A stretch of 12,090 bases of DNA, from assembly GCA_003518885.1 (NCBI GenBank), contig DOXU01000042.1, positions 1-12,090 on the forward strand, read 5' to 3'. The notes under the pieces are model-generated. The model saw only the letters and a list, made by a program, of their open reading frames with translations, was not told the origin of the DNA and did not search any database. The stretch's first letter is position 1, and each line of letters starts with the position of its first letter. Shown here one piece after another: positions 8,401 to 12,090 of this stretch. The DNA is from Oscillospiraceae bacterium (lineage in GTDB: Bacteria; Bacillota; Clostridia; Oscillospirales; Ethanoligenentaceae). Both the position numbers and the translations under genes were made by a program.

Positions 8401-8669
8401 ATAATATGCTTGCAACAACCTTCGTATTCGTAGAATGTTGGGCAATCGCACCAACTTTCTTTTAAAGTGCCCTCATGGTCAAACGTAACTTCCACTTCGT
8501 AATTATATTTGCTGCCGCGCACCTCAGCTGTCACTTTTTCCTGATCATTTTGCGCATCATCTGTTCTTTTTAACTGGGATACACGCCTCTGATTATAATA
8601 TTCTACACCATGTTCAAACGCAGCACGGTTGGCTGCCGCTGCTGCGATATCTTTCATCTCAATATTCAA
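5370..8669 (-). CDS. SWIM zinc-finger SNF2-family DEAD/DEAH-like helicase
   Basis: A 1,099-residue cytoplasmic SF2 ATPase expected to translocate on double-stranded DNA and shift bound proteins. Its substrate is unknown. A SWIM zinc finger comes first: C74-x-C76, C86-x-H88. The middle (about 250-620) fits the bacterial SNF2-associated domain. The ATPase core has DDMGLGKT (K645, Walker A), CPTSLVLNW, DEAQ (741-744) and LTGTPVEN (near 768). The second helicase lobe has LLFSQFTSML, KAGGTGLNLT and QATDRAHRIGQ (H1016-R1017). All catalytic motifs look intact. The start is uncertain: the TTG at 8669 has GGGAG 12 bp upstream, while the ATG at 8657 has no nearby ribosome binding site. The short Ser/Thr/Arg-rich end overlaps the neighbouring terminator. 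It stands alone without nuclease or methylase neighbours, so a defence role such as DISARM is not supported. A HepA/RapA-like transcription or repair role is a guess. Confidence 0.93.
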   Translation of the reverse strand: MNIEMKDIAAAAANRAAFEHGVEYYNQRRVSQLKRTDDAQNDQEKVTAEVRGSKYNYEVEVTFDHEGTLKESWCDCPTFYEYEGCCKHIIAVLLSCHKLQNTDAIGGSAENGKTDHYVNRMLSKYSKKALSDAMAHTLLKKVRLVPSLDYDYEGRLNLSFTVGHERQYILRDLSKFYFEMRQGGTVEYGAKLTLTHDIASFEKRSQPLLRFFMTRYADYMQIFGENGGYKAGKRSLVLTSGAFDELFDLMIGQKVSMRVDFSNDNHVLFVAKNPTLSLQIMSAGEAFLMRLSRVPTFLYMGEKNVYVMLNDTLYRCDEAYTAETHEFLRAFADKGGELTINSQDMPSFCANVMDSVSKYIEVEDIEKLSVFRPAPLRVKLYLDMPSPVMVTGSLRYCYESTEIDAMDEPKKDNTVPRDVRGEYVARAMVDKYLPFYDLPHHMLYVDDEEKIFNLLNEGIAELSTLAEVYATDRLGKVTIRKPPTVNVGVRLKSELLNVTIDTGDFPREELVDLLKAYRQHRKYHKLSDGSFVTLEDDTLSEVSEFAQSLDLSPDAIKNGEVDVQRYRAMVLDNILQDSATIHSERDEGFKSMLHEVANMEETDIQPPESLAHILRNYQKKGFRWLKTMAHYGLCGILADDMGLGKTLETIAFLLSNHEERRENGTCVSLVVCPTSLVLNWLSEIERFAPSLRALPVMGNAAQRAELVKTIPEYDVIITSYELLKRDIELYKAYTFDCEIIDEAQYVKNAGTQNARAVKQIHSVHRFALTGTPVENSLAELWSIFDFLMPGYLYSHTKFREIFELPVVKGDDEQALDRLRRMLSPFILRRLKSSVLKELPPKTETVLYASMEGEQKKLYTANLASIRQELSGTLQNGNRLIVLAMLTRLRQLCCDPSLYYEDYTGGSAKLELCMELLKSTTESGHKVLLFSQFTSMLSIIADRLTGDGIGYYVLKGSTSKEERARLTTRFNEDDTPVFLISLKAGGTGLNLTAADIVIHYDPWWNVSAQNQATDRAHRIGQKSSVQVYKLIAQNTIEEKILKLQQDKLKLADSVISEGDGIISKMSPEELFALFDSSDEGDSSTETAHTRKTGTGSARRS

Positions 8670-8687
8670 AATGCTAGCACACTCCCG

Positions 8688-8743
8688 TTTTCCGCGTGTG
8701 CGGAAAATATAGCAGCAAACAAATCGTCTGTTACCGTTTTCCG
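8688..8743 (-). promoter_or_regulatory. Candidate promoter and operator of the SNF2 gene
   Basis: On the minus strand GTAACA (8734-8729), a 17-bp gap and TATATT (8711-8706) could be the helicase promoter, with a start near 8699. A perfect 8-4-8 palindrome, TTTTCCGC/GCGGAAAA (8707-8688), covers the -10 edge and the start point. A 10-bp copy of its core, CCGTTTTCCG as read on the plus strand (8685-8694), recurs at 8734-8743 beside the -35. This is how a repressor operator with an auxiliary half-site would look. The -35 is weak, and the factor is unknown. Confidence 0.4.
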
Positions 8744-8760
8744 TTAATTTTAATTAAATG

Positions 8761-8820
8761 GACCGATTTCATATGCACTGCTTGATACCTATTTGCAGTT
8801 TACAGAGAACACCGCCGGTC
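8761..8820. repeat. Nested inverted repeats, possible RNA fold
   Basis: GACCG (8761-8765) can pair with CGGTC (8816-8820), enclosing ACTGC (8777-8781) with GCAGT (8795-8799). Arms of five bases can arise by chance, so this is the weakest of the set. It lies about 90 bp upstream of the helicase start. Confidence 0.25.
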
Positions 8821-8834
8821 AGCCGATTTTCCCA

Positions 8835-8869
8835 CTTTATTGATTTCAAACTGTCTTTCCTCAATAAAG
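8835..8869. repeat. 9-bp inverted repeat
   Basis: CTTTATTGA (8835-8843) and TCAATAAAG (8861-8869) are exact inverted copies around a 17-base loop. There is no T tract on either side that would make it a terminator. Confidence 0.5.
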
Positions 8870-8966
8870 ATGCCTTTTATGTACGCTCATCCTGAGGCAC
8901 ACCAAGTAAATAAGTTATCCATCCTCTTTACTCCCTTTTCATACTGCAGTCCATTAAAAAGGGCAT

Positions 8967-8999
8967 TCCTGTATAAAAAACAACATTTTCTATACAGGA
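8967..8999. repeat. 9-bp inverted repeat with A/T-rich loop
   Basis: TCCTGTATA (8967-8975) and TATACAGGA (8991-8999) pair perfectly around 15 bases whose A and T runs could extend the stem. Possible roles are an RNA hairpin or a dimeric-protein operator. The spacing rules out a LexA-type site. Confidence 0.55.
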
Positions 9000-9011
9000 C
9001 ATAACACACGT

Positions 9012-9031
9012 CCGCTAAACTTTTAGAGCGG
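9012..9031. repeat. Short GC-capped inverted repeat
   Basis: CCGCT (9012-9016) pairs with AGCGG (9027-9031) around a 10-base loop that contains CTAAA/TTTAG in inverted register. T-rich DNA follows on the plus strand, but not directly, so a weak plus-strand terminator is only possible. Confidence 0.35.
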
Positions 9032-9063
9032 CACTCTTTATTTTACTTGTTTTTGTGCAATAA

Positions 9064-9085
9064 TTTCGTCGTTTAAACGGCGAAA
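9064..9085 (+). repeat. Palindromic stem, favoured as plus-strand RNA
   Basis: TTTCGTCG (9064-9071) pairs with CGGCGAAA (9078-9085) around TTTAAA. The one non-Watson-Crick pair is U-G if the plus strand is RNA and C-A if the minus strand is. An outer arm, GTTTTTGTG (9049-9057) with CACAAAAC (9113-9120), can enclose it with one bulged base. Both points suit a plus-strand RNA ending at the terminator just downstream. Confidence 0.45.
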
Positions 9086-9122
9086 AATATTCTAATCCAT
9101 AAAACAGATAAACACAAAACGC

Positions 9123-9155
9123 TCGGATACCTTTTAGCAGATATATCCGATTTTT
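9123..9155 (+). terminator. Intrinsic terminator without an upstream gene
   Basis: TCGGATA (9123-9129) pairs with TATCCGA (9144-9150), and TTTTTCTTTT follows directly on the plus strand. No plus-strand protein gene precedes it within this interval, so it would end a non-coding transcript. On the minus strand the same stem is followed by GCGTTTTGTGTTT, which could also stop a leftward RNA. Confidence 0.6.
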
Positions 9156-9178
9156 CTTTTCACATTGCGGCATTGCAT
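9134..9178 (-). CDS. Possible 14-residue leader peptide
   Basis: Within the candidate small RNA, GAGGGGG stands 7 bp before an ATG that opens a 14-codon frame (MQCRNVKRKIGYIC). The frame ends at a TAA inside the loop of the second hairpin, so its last codons form one arm of that hairpin. Translation could therefore disrupt the hairpin, the usual layout of peptide-controlled attenuation. No regulated gene follows closely: the next minus-strand gene is the helicase, about 450 bp on. Very short frames arise easily by chance. Confidence 0.2.
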   Translation of the reverse strand: MQCRNVKRKIGYIC

Positions 9179-9228
9179 AGAAATTCCCCCTCAGTACAAT
9201 AAATGCCGCACATTTCTCCATTTAAATG

Positions 9229-9257
9229 AGTATAGCATATTGCGTCTGGTGATTCAA
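9229..9257 (-). promoter_or_regulatory. Sigma-A promoter for a leftward transcript
   Basis: TTGAAT (9257-9252), a 17-bp spacer and TATACT (9234-9229) form a good vegetative promoter on the minus strand. It lies just beyond the terminator of the spore-coat operon, so it begins a separate transcript that enters the hairpin-rich interval rather than a protein gene. Confidence 0.6.
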
Positions 9258-9272
9258 GGGAGATTCCACCTG

Positions 9273-9311
9273 AAAAAGCCCTCGGTTTGGCAAGTGCCTT
9301 TATCCGAGAGC
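9273..9311 (-). terminator. Terminator of the spore-coat operon
   Basis: On the minus strand GCTCTCGG (9311-9304) pairs with CCGAGGGC (9285-9278), with one U-G pair, and TTTTTC follows directly. GGC/GCC forms an inner stem with a 4-base loop. It lies 34 bp after the last coat gene stop. Confidence 0.75.
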
Positions 9312-9344
9312 CCTCTCTAAATAGACCCAAATATCTTTTCTTGT

Positions 9345-9593
9345 TTACCCTTGCAATTGCATTTTTACTTGCTGCACTTCATTGTCTGTTGCCTGTATTG
9401 ACGGTTTATAATATCCTTTGGACTGCGCAAGCTGAAACAGCTCAAATTGGGAAGCTTCACAGTTGTTTCGAATCTGTTGAAGAGTGGAGCGTAATTGAGG
9501 ATTTGCACATTCGGAGATGGCCGTTGCATAAGAAGCCAAATCATTTTTTTCACCGGAGAGAATATCATTTACCATTGTTTTATCTTGCATCAT
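9345..9593 (-). CDS. CotF-family spore coat protein
   Basis: An 82-residue protein of the Coat F domain family, whose members are laid onto the outer shell of endospores or are otherwise abundant in spores. The sequence is typical along its whole length: MQDKTMVNDILSGEKNDL, then SYATAISECANPQLRSTLQQ, then FELFQLAQSKGYYKP. It is a helical, soluble protein with no signal peptide or membrane segment. Two ATGs stand in tandem; the first (9593) is 9 bp from AAAGGAG, the second 12 bp, so the first is chosen. The ribosome binding site overlaps the stop codon of the upstream coat gene, so the two are surely cotranscribed and perhaps translationally coupled. A terminator follows at 9311-9273. The gene is good evidence of an endospore-forming host. 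Exact position in the coat is unknown. Confidence 0.85.
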   Translation of the reverse strand: MMQDKTMVNDILSGEKNDLASYATAISECANPQLRSTLQQIRNNCEASQFELFQLAQSKGYYKPSIQATDNEVQQVKMQLQG

Positions 9594-9607
9594 CGTTTGC
9601 TTCTCCT

Positions 9608-9793
9608 TTAATTCAAAAATGACAACAGTGTCTGCTTTGTATTCTGTGCACCCTGCGCGGATTTTTGAAAATATGCCTTAATCTGTGGGTCTGTCACCTG
9701 TCCTGCATAATCCTGTAATTTTTGACAGGAAGATTCATGCGCGCCAATCATACGACGGAGCGTTTGTAATTCCATTTGATTCAACTGAGACAT
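9608..9793 (-). CDS. Small spore-coat-like protein (CotF partner)
   Basis: A 61-residue helical protein, rich in Gln and Leu, reading MSQLNQMELQTLRRMIGAHE and ending in a helix with QGAQNTKQTLLSFLN. It resembles the N-terminal half of CotF-like coat proteins, the part in which paired four-helix, ferritin-like segments carry short Gln-rich helices. The pairing with the following Coat F gene supports a spore role. The frame is open three codons further to a GTG, but that GTG overlaps the ribosome binding site; the ATG at 9793 has AAGGAG 8 bp upstream. It is the first gene of a two-gene operon, separated from the next by only 14 bp. The assignment rests on weak similarity plus neighbour, so the exact family is less certain than for the second gene. 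Confidence 0.7.
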   Translation of the reverse strand: MSQLNQMELQTLRRMIGAHESSCQKLQDYAGQVTDPQIKAYFQKSAQGAQNTKQTLLSFLN

Positions 9794-9845
9794 TCTGATC
9801 ACTCCTTTTTAAGATTACAGAAATATCTTTTCCGTAACAAGGCAA

Positions 9846-9873
9846 ATTATGATTATCATACGAAATATTTCAA
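9846..9873 (-). promoter_or_regulatory. Promoter region of the spore-coat operon
   Basis: On the minus strand TTGAAA (9873-9868), 16 bp and CATAAT (9851-9846) match a vegetative promoter. The -10, read as CATAATTT, also fits the CATAnnnT pattern of the mother-cell factors SigE and SigK, which would be expected for coat genes. I cannot choose between them from sequence alone. Confidence 0.4.
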
Positions 9874-9897
9874 CTGCGTTCCTTTCATTTGGTAGAG

Positions 9898-9926
9898 TTG
9901 TTGAACTTTATTTTTCGTGATATAAT
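9898..9926 (+). promoter_or_regulatory. Extended -10 promoter for the NYN-domain gene
   Basis: TGATATAAT (9918-9926) is a perfect -10 with the extended TG, and TTGTTG (9898-9903) lies 17 bp upstream as a partial -35. Predicted start is near 9933, about 50 nt before the ATG. It faces away from the coat operon promoter. Confidence 0.6.
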
Positions 9927-9982
9927 GAAAATATATTTTTACGATAAAATGAAATTAAACGTGCAGAGTCAGGGGGAATATT

Positions 9983-10738
9983 ATGCAGCAAGACCTGCGC
10001 CTGGCCGTCCTGATCGACGCAGAAAATGTTCCTTACAGCAACGTTACCGGTATGCTGGAGGAAATCACGCGATATGGCACGCCAACTGTAAAACGTATTT
10101 ATGGGGATTGGACCACGCAAAACATGTCTGGGTGGAAAAATGTTTTGGTTCCCAATGCCATCGTCCCGATCCAGCAATATTGTTATACGGCCGGCAAAAA
10201 TTCCAGCGACTCTGCCATGATTATCGATGCCATGGATATTTTATATGAGGGAAACACGGATGGCTTCTGCCTCGTATCAAGCGATAGTGACTTTACGCGC
10301 CTTGCTACTAGGCTGCGTGAATCCGGTAAAAAAGTATACGGTTTTGGCGAAAAGAAGACACCTGATTCTTTTATTGCCGCGTGTGACAAATTTATTTATT
10401 TGGAAATCATTTCTTCAGATGGACAAGATGCTGATAGTGCCGGATCGACCGATGGCAACACGCGTAAGCGCCGTGAAATTTCAAAAGTGGATCGTGCCGT
10501 TATTCAGCTCATCGCTAACTCCGTGTCCGATTTGGCTAACGAGGATGGCTGGGCATTTTTAGGGGAAGTAGGCAGCCTGATTTTAAAGAAAAAGCCTGAT
10601 TTTGATTCCCGTAATTACGGATTTTCAAAGCTTTCCTTGCTTATTGAATCAACCAAAAAATTTGAATTGGATTCCAGAGAGCGCGGGCACAAAGGCCATA
10701 ATGTTTATGTGCGAAACCGTGGAAAAAGTAACCATTAA
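9983..10738 (+). CDS. NYN-domain ribonuclease with C-terminal OST-HTH/LOTUS-like domain
   Basis: A 251-residue soluble protein. Residues 6-141 form a NYN (PIN-like) domain of the LabA/DUF88 group, metal-dependent RNases. The acidic set is visible: D12 with E14 and N15 in LIDAENV, D76 and D82 around DSAMIIDAMD, and D101/D103 in SSDSDFTRLA. After a polar linker (about 145-165), residues 168-245 read like the OST-HTH/LOTUS domain that binds RNA: RAVIQLIANSVSDL, GWAFLGEVGSLILKKKPDF, YGFSKLSLLIES and a final NVYVRN strand. This order, nuclease then OST-HTH, is a common bacterial arrangement. The ATG has AGGGGG 6 bp upstream. The gene is single, with its own promoter and terminator. RNA turnover is the likely role from the family; the target is unknown, and no toxin-antitoxin partner is present. 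Confidence 0.9.
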   Translation: MQQDLRLAVLIDAENVPYSNVTGMLEEITRYGTPTVKRIYGDWTTQNMSGWKNVLVPNAIVPIQQYCYTAGKNSSDSAMIIDAMDILYEGNTDGFCLVSSDSDFTRLATRLRESGKKVYGFGEKKTPDSFIAACDKFIYLEIISSDGQDADSAGSTDGNTRKRREISKVDRAVIQLIANSVSDLANEDGWAFLGEVGSLILKKKPDFDSRNYGFSKLSLLIESTKKFELDSRERGHKGHNVYVRNRGKSNH

Positions 10739-10751
10739 TTTTTAAGGAAGA

Positions 10752-10783
10752 AAAAACCTGCTGTTTATAAACAGCAGGTTTTT
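10752..10783. terminator. Bidirectional terminator, 32-bp perfect palindrome
   Basis: A perfect 16-base-arm palindrome centred between 10767 and 10768, with the GC core CCTGCTG/CAGCAGG flanked by A5 and T5 runs. It lies 14 bp after the NYN gene and 17 bp beyond the end of the convergent radical SAM gene. The A and T runs give a T tract on each strand, so it can stop transcription from both sides. Confidence 0.9.
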
Positions 10784-10799
10784 ATTTCTTCGTTTTCTA

Positions 10800-12090
10800 T
10801 TAATCTTCCACTGCCAAGCTGTCCTGAAAAACTTTACGGAAATGAAATCCATAAATCGAAAGACGGACTGCCGATGGGAACATTTCCGGGCGTTTACGCA
10901 GAGACCAGAACAAAAATTTCCAATAATAAAATCGTTCTTTTCCGAATATGCCCAATCTTACCACCGACTTTAAAAAGGCAAGGATATTCGTCATACTAAT
11001 TCTCTCACTAGCCTTGCCACTTGGTGCATAACGTGACAGGAAATTACGGGCACGTTCATAATAATATTTAGGTGAATAGATGGTAGAAATAATCTTTCGA
11101 TATCCTTCGACCAAGACGCCCCTGTCCATCTTCGGAACGAAGTTTAAAGAGAAGTCGGTATTATTGCCCGAAAAGTCTTCCACCATCCGCCCTTCTTTTA
11201 CCAGGCGTTTATAAAGCTTTGTTCCTTTTGGTGCGTTCAACAAACCAACCATCGCAGTAGAAATTCCGCTCTCCTGAATAAATTCTACCATGCGATCAAA
11301 AATTGTGCGTTTATCGTTATCAAAGCCTACAATAAATCCGCCCTGTACTTCCAAACCAAAGCGCTGAATTTTCTTAATACACTCTAGCAAATCACGGTTT
11401 TTATTCTGGTTCTTATTGCACTCTTCCAAACTGTCTTCATCTGGCGTTTCTATTCCAATGAACACTTGATGGAATCCTGCCTGTACCATATCACGCATCA
11501 ATTTTTCATCATCAGCCAAATTAATTGATGTTTCCGTAAGGAAACTGAAGGGATGTCCATGCTCATCCATCCATTTTGTGATGGCAGGCAAAGATTCCTG
11601 CATCAATTTCTTCTTGTTCCCAATGAAATTATCATCCACGAAGAAAACACCGTTGTGCCAACCCGCTTCATAGAGACTCTGAAGCTCCGCTGTCAACTGT
11701 TCTGCACTCTTAGTACGTGGTCGATTTCCATACAGCTGTGTAATATCACAAAATTCACAATCAAATGGACATCCACGAGAATACTGGATATTCATCGATG
11801 CGTATTGATGTACATCAATTAAATCCCACTGAGGGACAGGCACCTCTGTTAACTCCGGAAAACGGTCCGGCCAATAAAGATGTTTGGGTTGTCCCGCTTC
11901 GAAATCTTTCAGAAATGGTGGCAAAGTCACTTCGCCCTCACCCAAAATGAGATAATCCACATCATCATAATCTTCTTTTTCTGATGTAAACAGAGGACCA
12001 CCCGCCGCTGTTTTAACACCCAGCTTCTTACAGCGTGCAATAACATCCTTTGTGGAAGCACGTTGCACAACCATTGCACTGATAAAAACT
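10800..12090 (-). CDS. B12-binding-domain radical SAM protein, 5' end outside window
   Basis: The frame is open to the right edge and the earliest ATG (12074) is preceded in frame by V-F-I-S-A, a normal part of this family's B12 domain, so the gene begins outside the window. Numbered from that ATG, the visible B12-binding end has AGGPLFT and LGEGE. The radical SAM domain follows with C102-x3-C106-x2-C109, the 4Fe-4S ligands, and later FFVDDNFIGN, FIGIETPDE and GGFIVGFDND. The C-terminal 140 residues fit the DUF4070-type tail of this group. Such proteins use a 5'-deoxyadenosyl radical, often with cobalamin, for methylation or rearrangement; the substrate is unknown here. Oxygen-sensitive chemistry is consistent with an anaerobic host. 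The gene converges on the NYN gene and shares its terminator. All catalytic cysteines are present. Confidence 0.92.
   Translation of the reverse strand, partial: VFISAMVVQRASTKDVIARCKKLGVKTAAGGPLFTSEKEDYDDVDYLILGEGEVTLPPFLKDFEAGQPKHLYWPDRFPELTEVPVPQWDLIDVHQYASMNIQYSRGCPFDCEFCDITQLYGNRPRTKSAEQLTAELQSLYEAGWHNGVFFVDDNFIGNKKKLMQESLPAITKWMDEHGHPFSFLTETSINLADDEKLMRDMVQAGFHQVFIGIETPDEDSLEECNKNQNKNRDLLECIKKIQRFGLEVQGGFIVGFDNDKRTIFDRMVEFIQESGISTAMVGLLNAPKGTKLYKRLVKEGRMVEDFSGNNTDFSLNFVPKMDRGVLVEGYRKIISTIYSPKYYYERARNFLSRYAPSGKASERISMTNILAFLKSVVRLGIFGKERFYYWKFLFWSLRKRPEMFPSAVRLSIYGFHFRKVFQDSLAVED

Larger units (their letters stand above)
8744..9222. other. Non-coding, hairpin-rich interval
   Basis: About 480 bp, AT-rich, with no convincing protein gene. 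The one sizeable frame, a 68-codon minus-strand frame at 9015-9221, has no ribosome binding site and no family features. The interval holds at least seven inverted repeats spaced along its whole length. They are listed separately, except 9166-9174/9202-9210, which is described under the candidate small RNA. Such density is unlike the other gaps in this window and suggests one or more structured RNAs. I could not match it to RNase P, tmRNA, 6S RNA or SRP RNA by eye. Confidence 0.6.
9110..9222 (-). ncRNA. Candidate small structured RNA
   Basis: The minus-strand promoter at 9257-9229 predicts a start near 9222. The first 60 nt fold into a perfect 9-bp stem, TGCGGCATT/AATGCCGCA (9210-9202 with 9174-9166), around a 27-base loop. 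A second stem at 9150-9123 is followed by a U-rich run, giving an RNA of about 113 nt. The first loop also holds GGGGG and an ATG opening a 14-codon frame, so it may instead be a leader with attenuator. No known RNA family was recognised. A size close to 113 nt depends on the second hairpin stopping transcription. Confidence 0.35.

Noticed and set aside
5370..8669. SNF2 helicase as part of a DISARM-like or other phage-defence island
   Set aside because: No methylase, phospholipase-D or other defence gene is adjacent. A SWIM finger with the bacterial SNF2-associated middle region is common in ordinary Firmicutes chromosomes.
8821..8870. RNase P RNA, suggested by GAGGAAAG on the minus strand
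   Set aside because: The surrounding sequence lacks the other conserved RNase P RNA segments and continues directly into an unrelated 9-bp stem.
8911..8921. A DnaA box-like TTATCCATC
   Set aside because: It is a single imperfect copy with no cluster, and no replication gene is nearby.
9015..9221. A 68-codon minus-strand frame in the hairpin-rich interval
   Set aside because: It has no ribosome binding site, starts almost at the predicted transcription start, spans several inverted repeats, and its translation resembles no family I know.
9919..9954. Imperfect direct repeat GATA(T/A)AATGAAA, 24 bp apart, before the NYN gene
   Set aside because: It is very AT-rich and partly made of the -10 element itself, so chance is a sufficient explanation.

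Overview
The window looks like ordinary chromosome of a spore-forming, low-to-mid GC Firmicute, probably Clostridia. The evidence is two small CotF-like spore-coat genes, AGGAGG-type ribosome binding sites before almost every gene, a TagO/WecA-type glycophospholipid initiator, and a SWIM-SNF2 helicase of the Firmicutes type. This placement rests on gene content only. I see no insertion sequence, prophage, CRISPR array, tRNA or rRNA gene.

Layout. 1-133 is non-coding and carries an 11-bp-periodic Pho-box-like array facing off the left edge. gltX (minus) occupies 134-1594. It diverges from a rightward cluster of a PLP aminotransferase, trpS and a tagO/wecA-like transferase (1816-5327). The two divergent promoters share one -35 region, and the rightward transcript meets a hairpin terminator before its first gene, as an attenuator would. 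The rightward cluster ends at a long hairpin that overlaps the 3' end of a convergent 1,099-residue SWIM/SNF2 helicase (5370-8669, minus). A 20-bp palindrome sits over that helicase's likely promoter.

From 8744 to 9222 I see no convincing protein gene. The stretch is packed with inverted repeats and includes a candidate minus-strand small RNA with its own good promoter. A terminator then closes a two-gene spore-coat operon (minus, 9345-9793). Divergent from it is an NYN-domain RNase with a C-terminal OST-HTH/LOTUS-like domain (9983-10738, plus). That gene shares a 32-bp bidirectional terminator with a B12-binding radical SAM protein (10800 to the right edge, minus, 5' end missing).

How the genes relate. 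gltX and trpS charge glutamate and tryptophan for translation. The aminotransferase, 34 bp before trpS, probably acts on aromatic or 2-aminoadipate-like amino acids. The TagO-like enzyme starts wall-linked glycopolymer synthesis. These are housekeeping functions, and no gene here is clearly part of a new system. The unexplained material is regulatory and non-coding: the hairpin-rich 8744-9222 interval, the face-to-face promoters with an early terminator at 1688-1785, the palindrome before the helicase, and the Pho-box array at the left edge.
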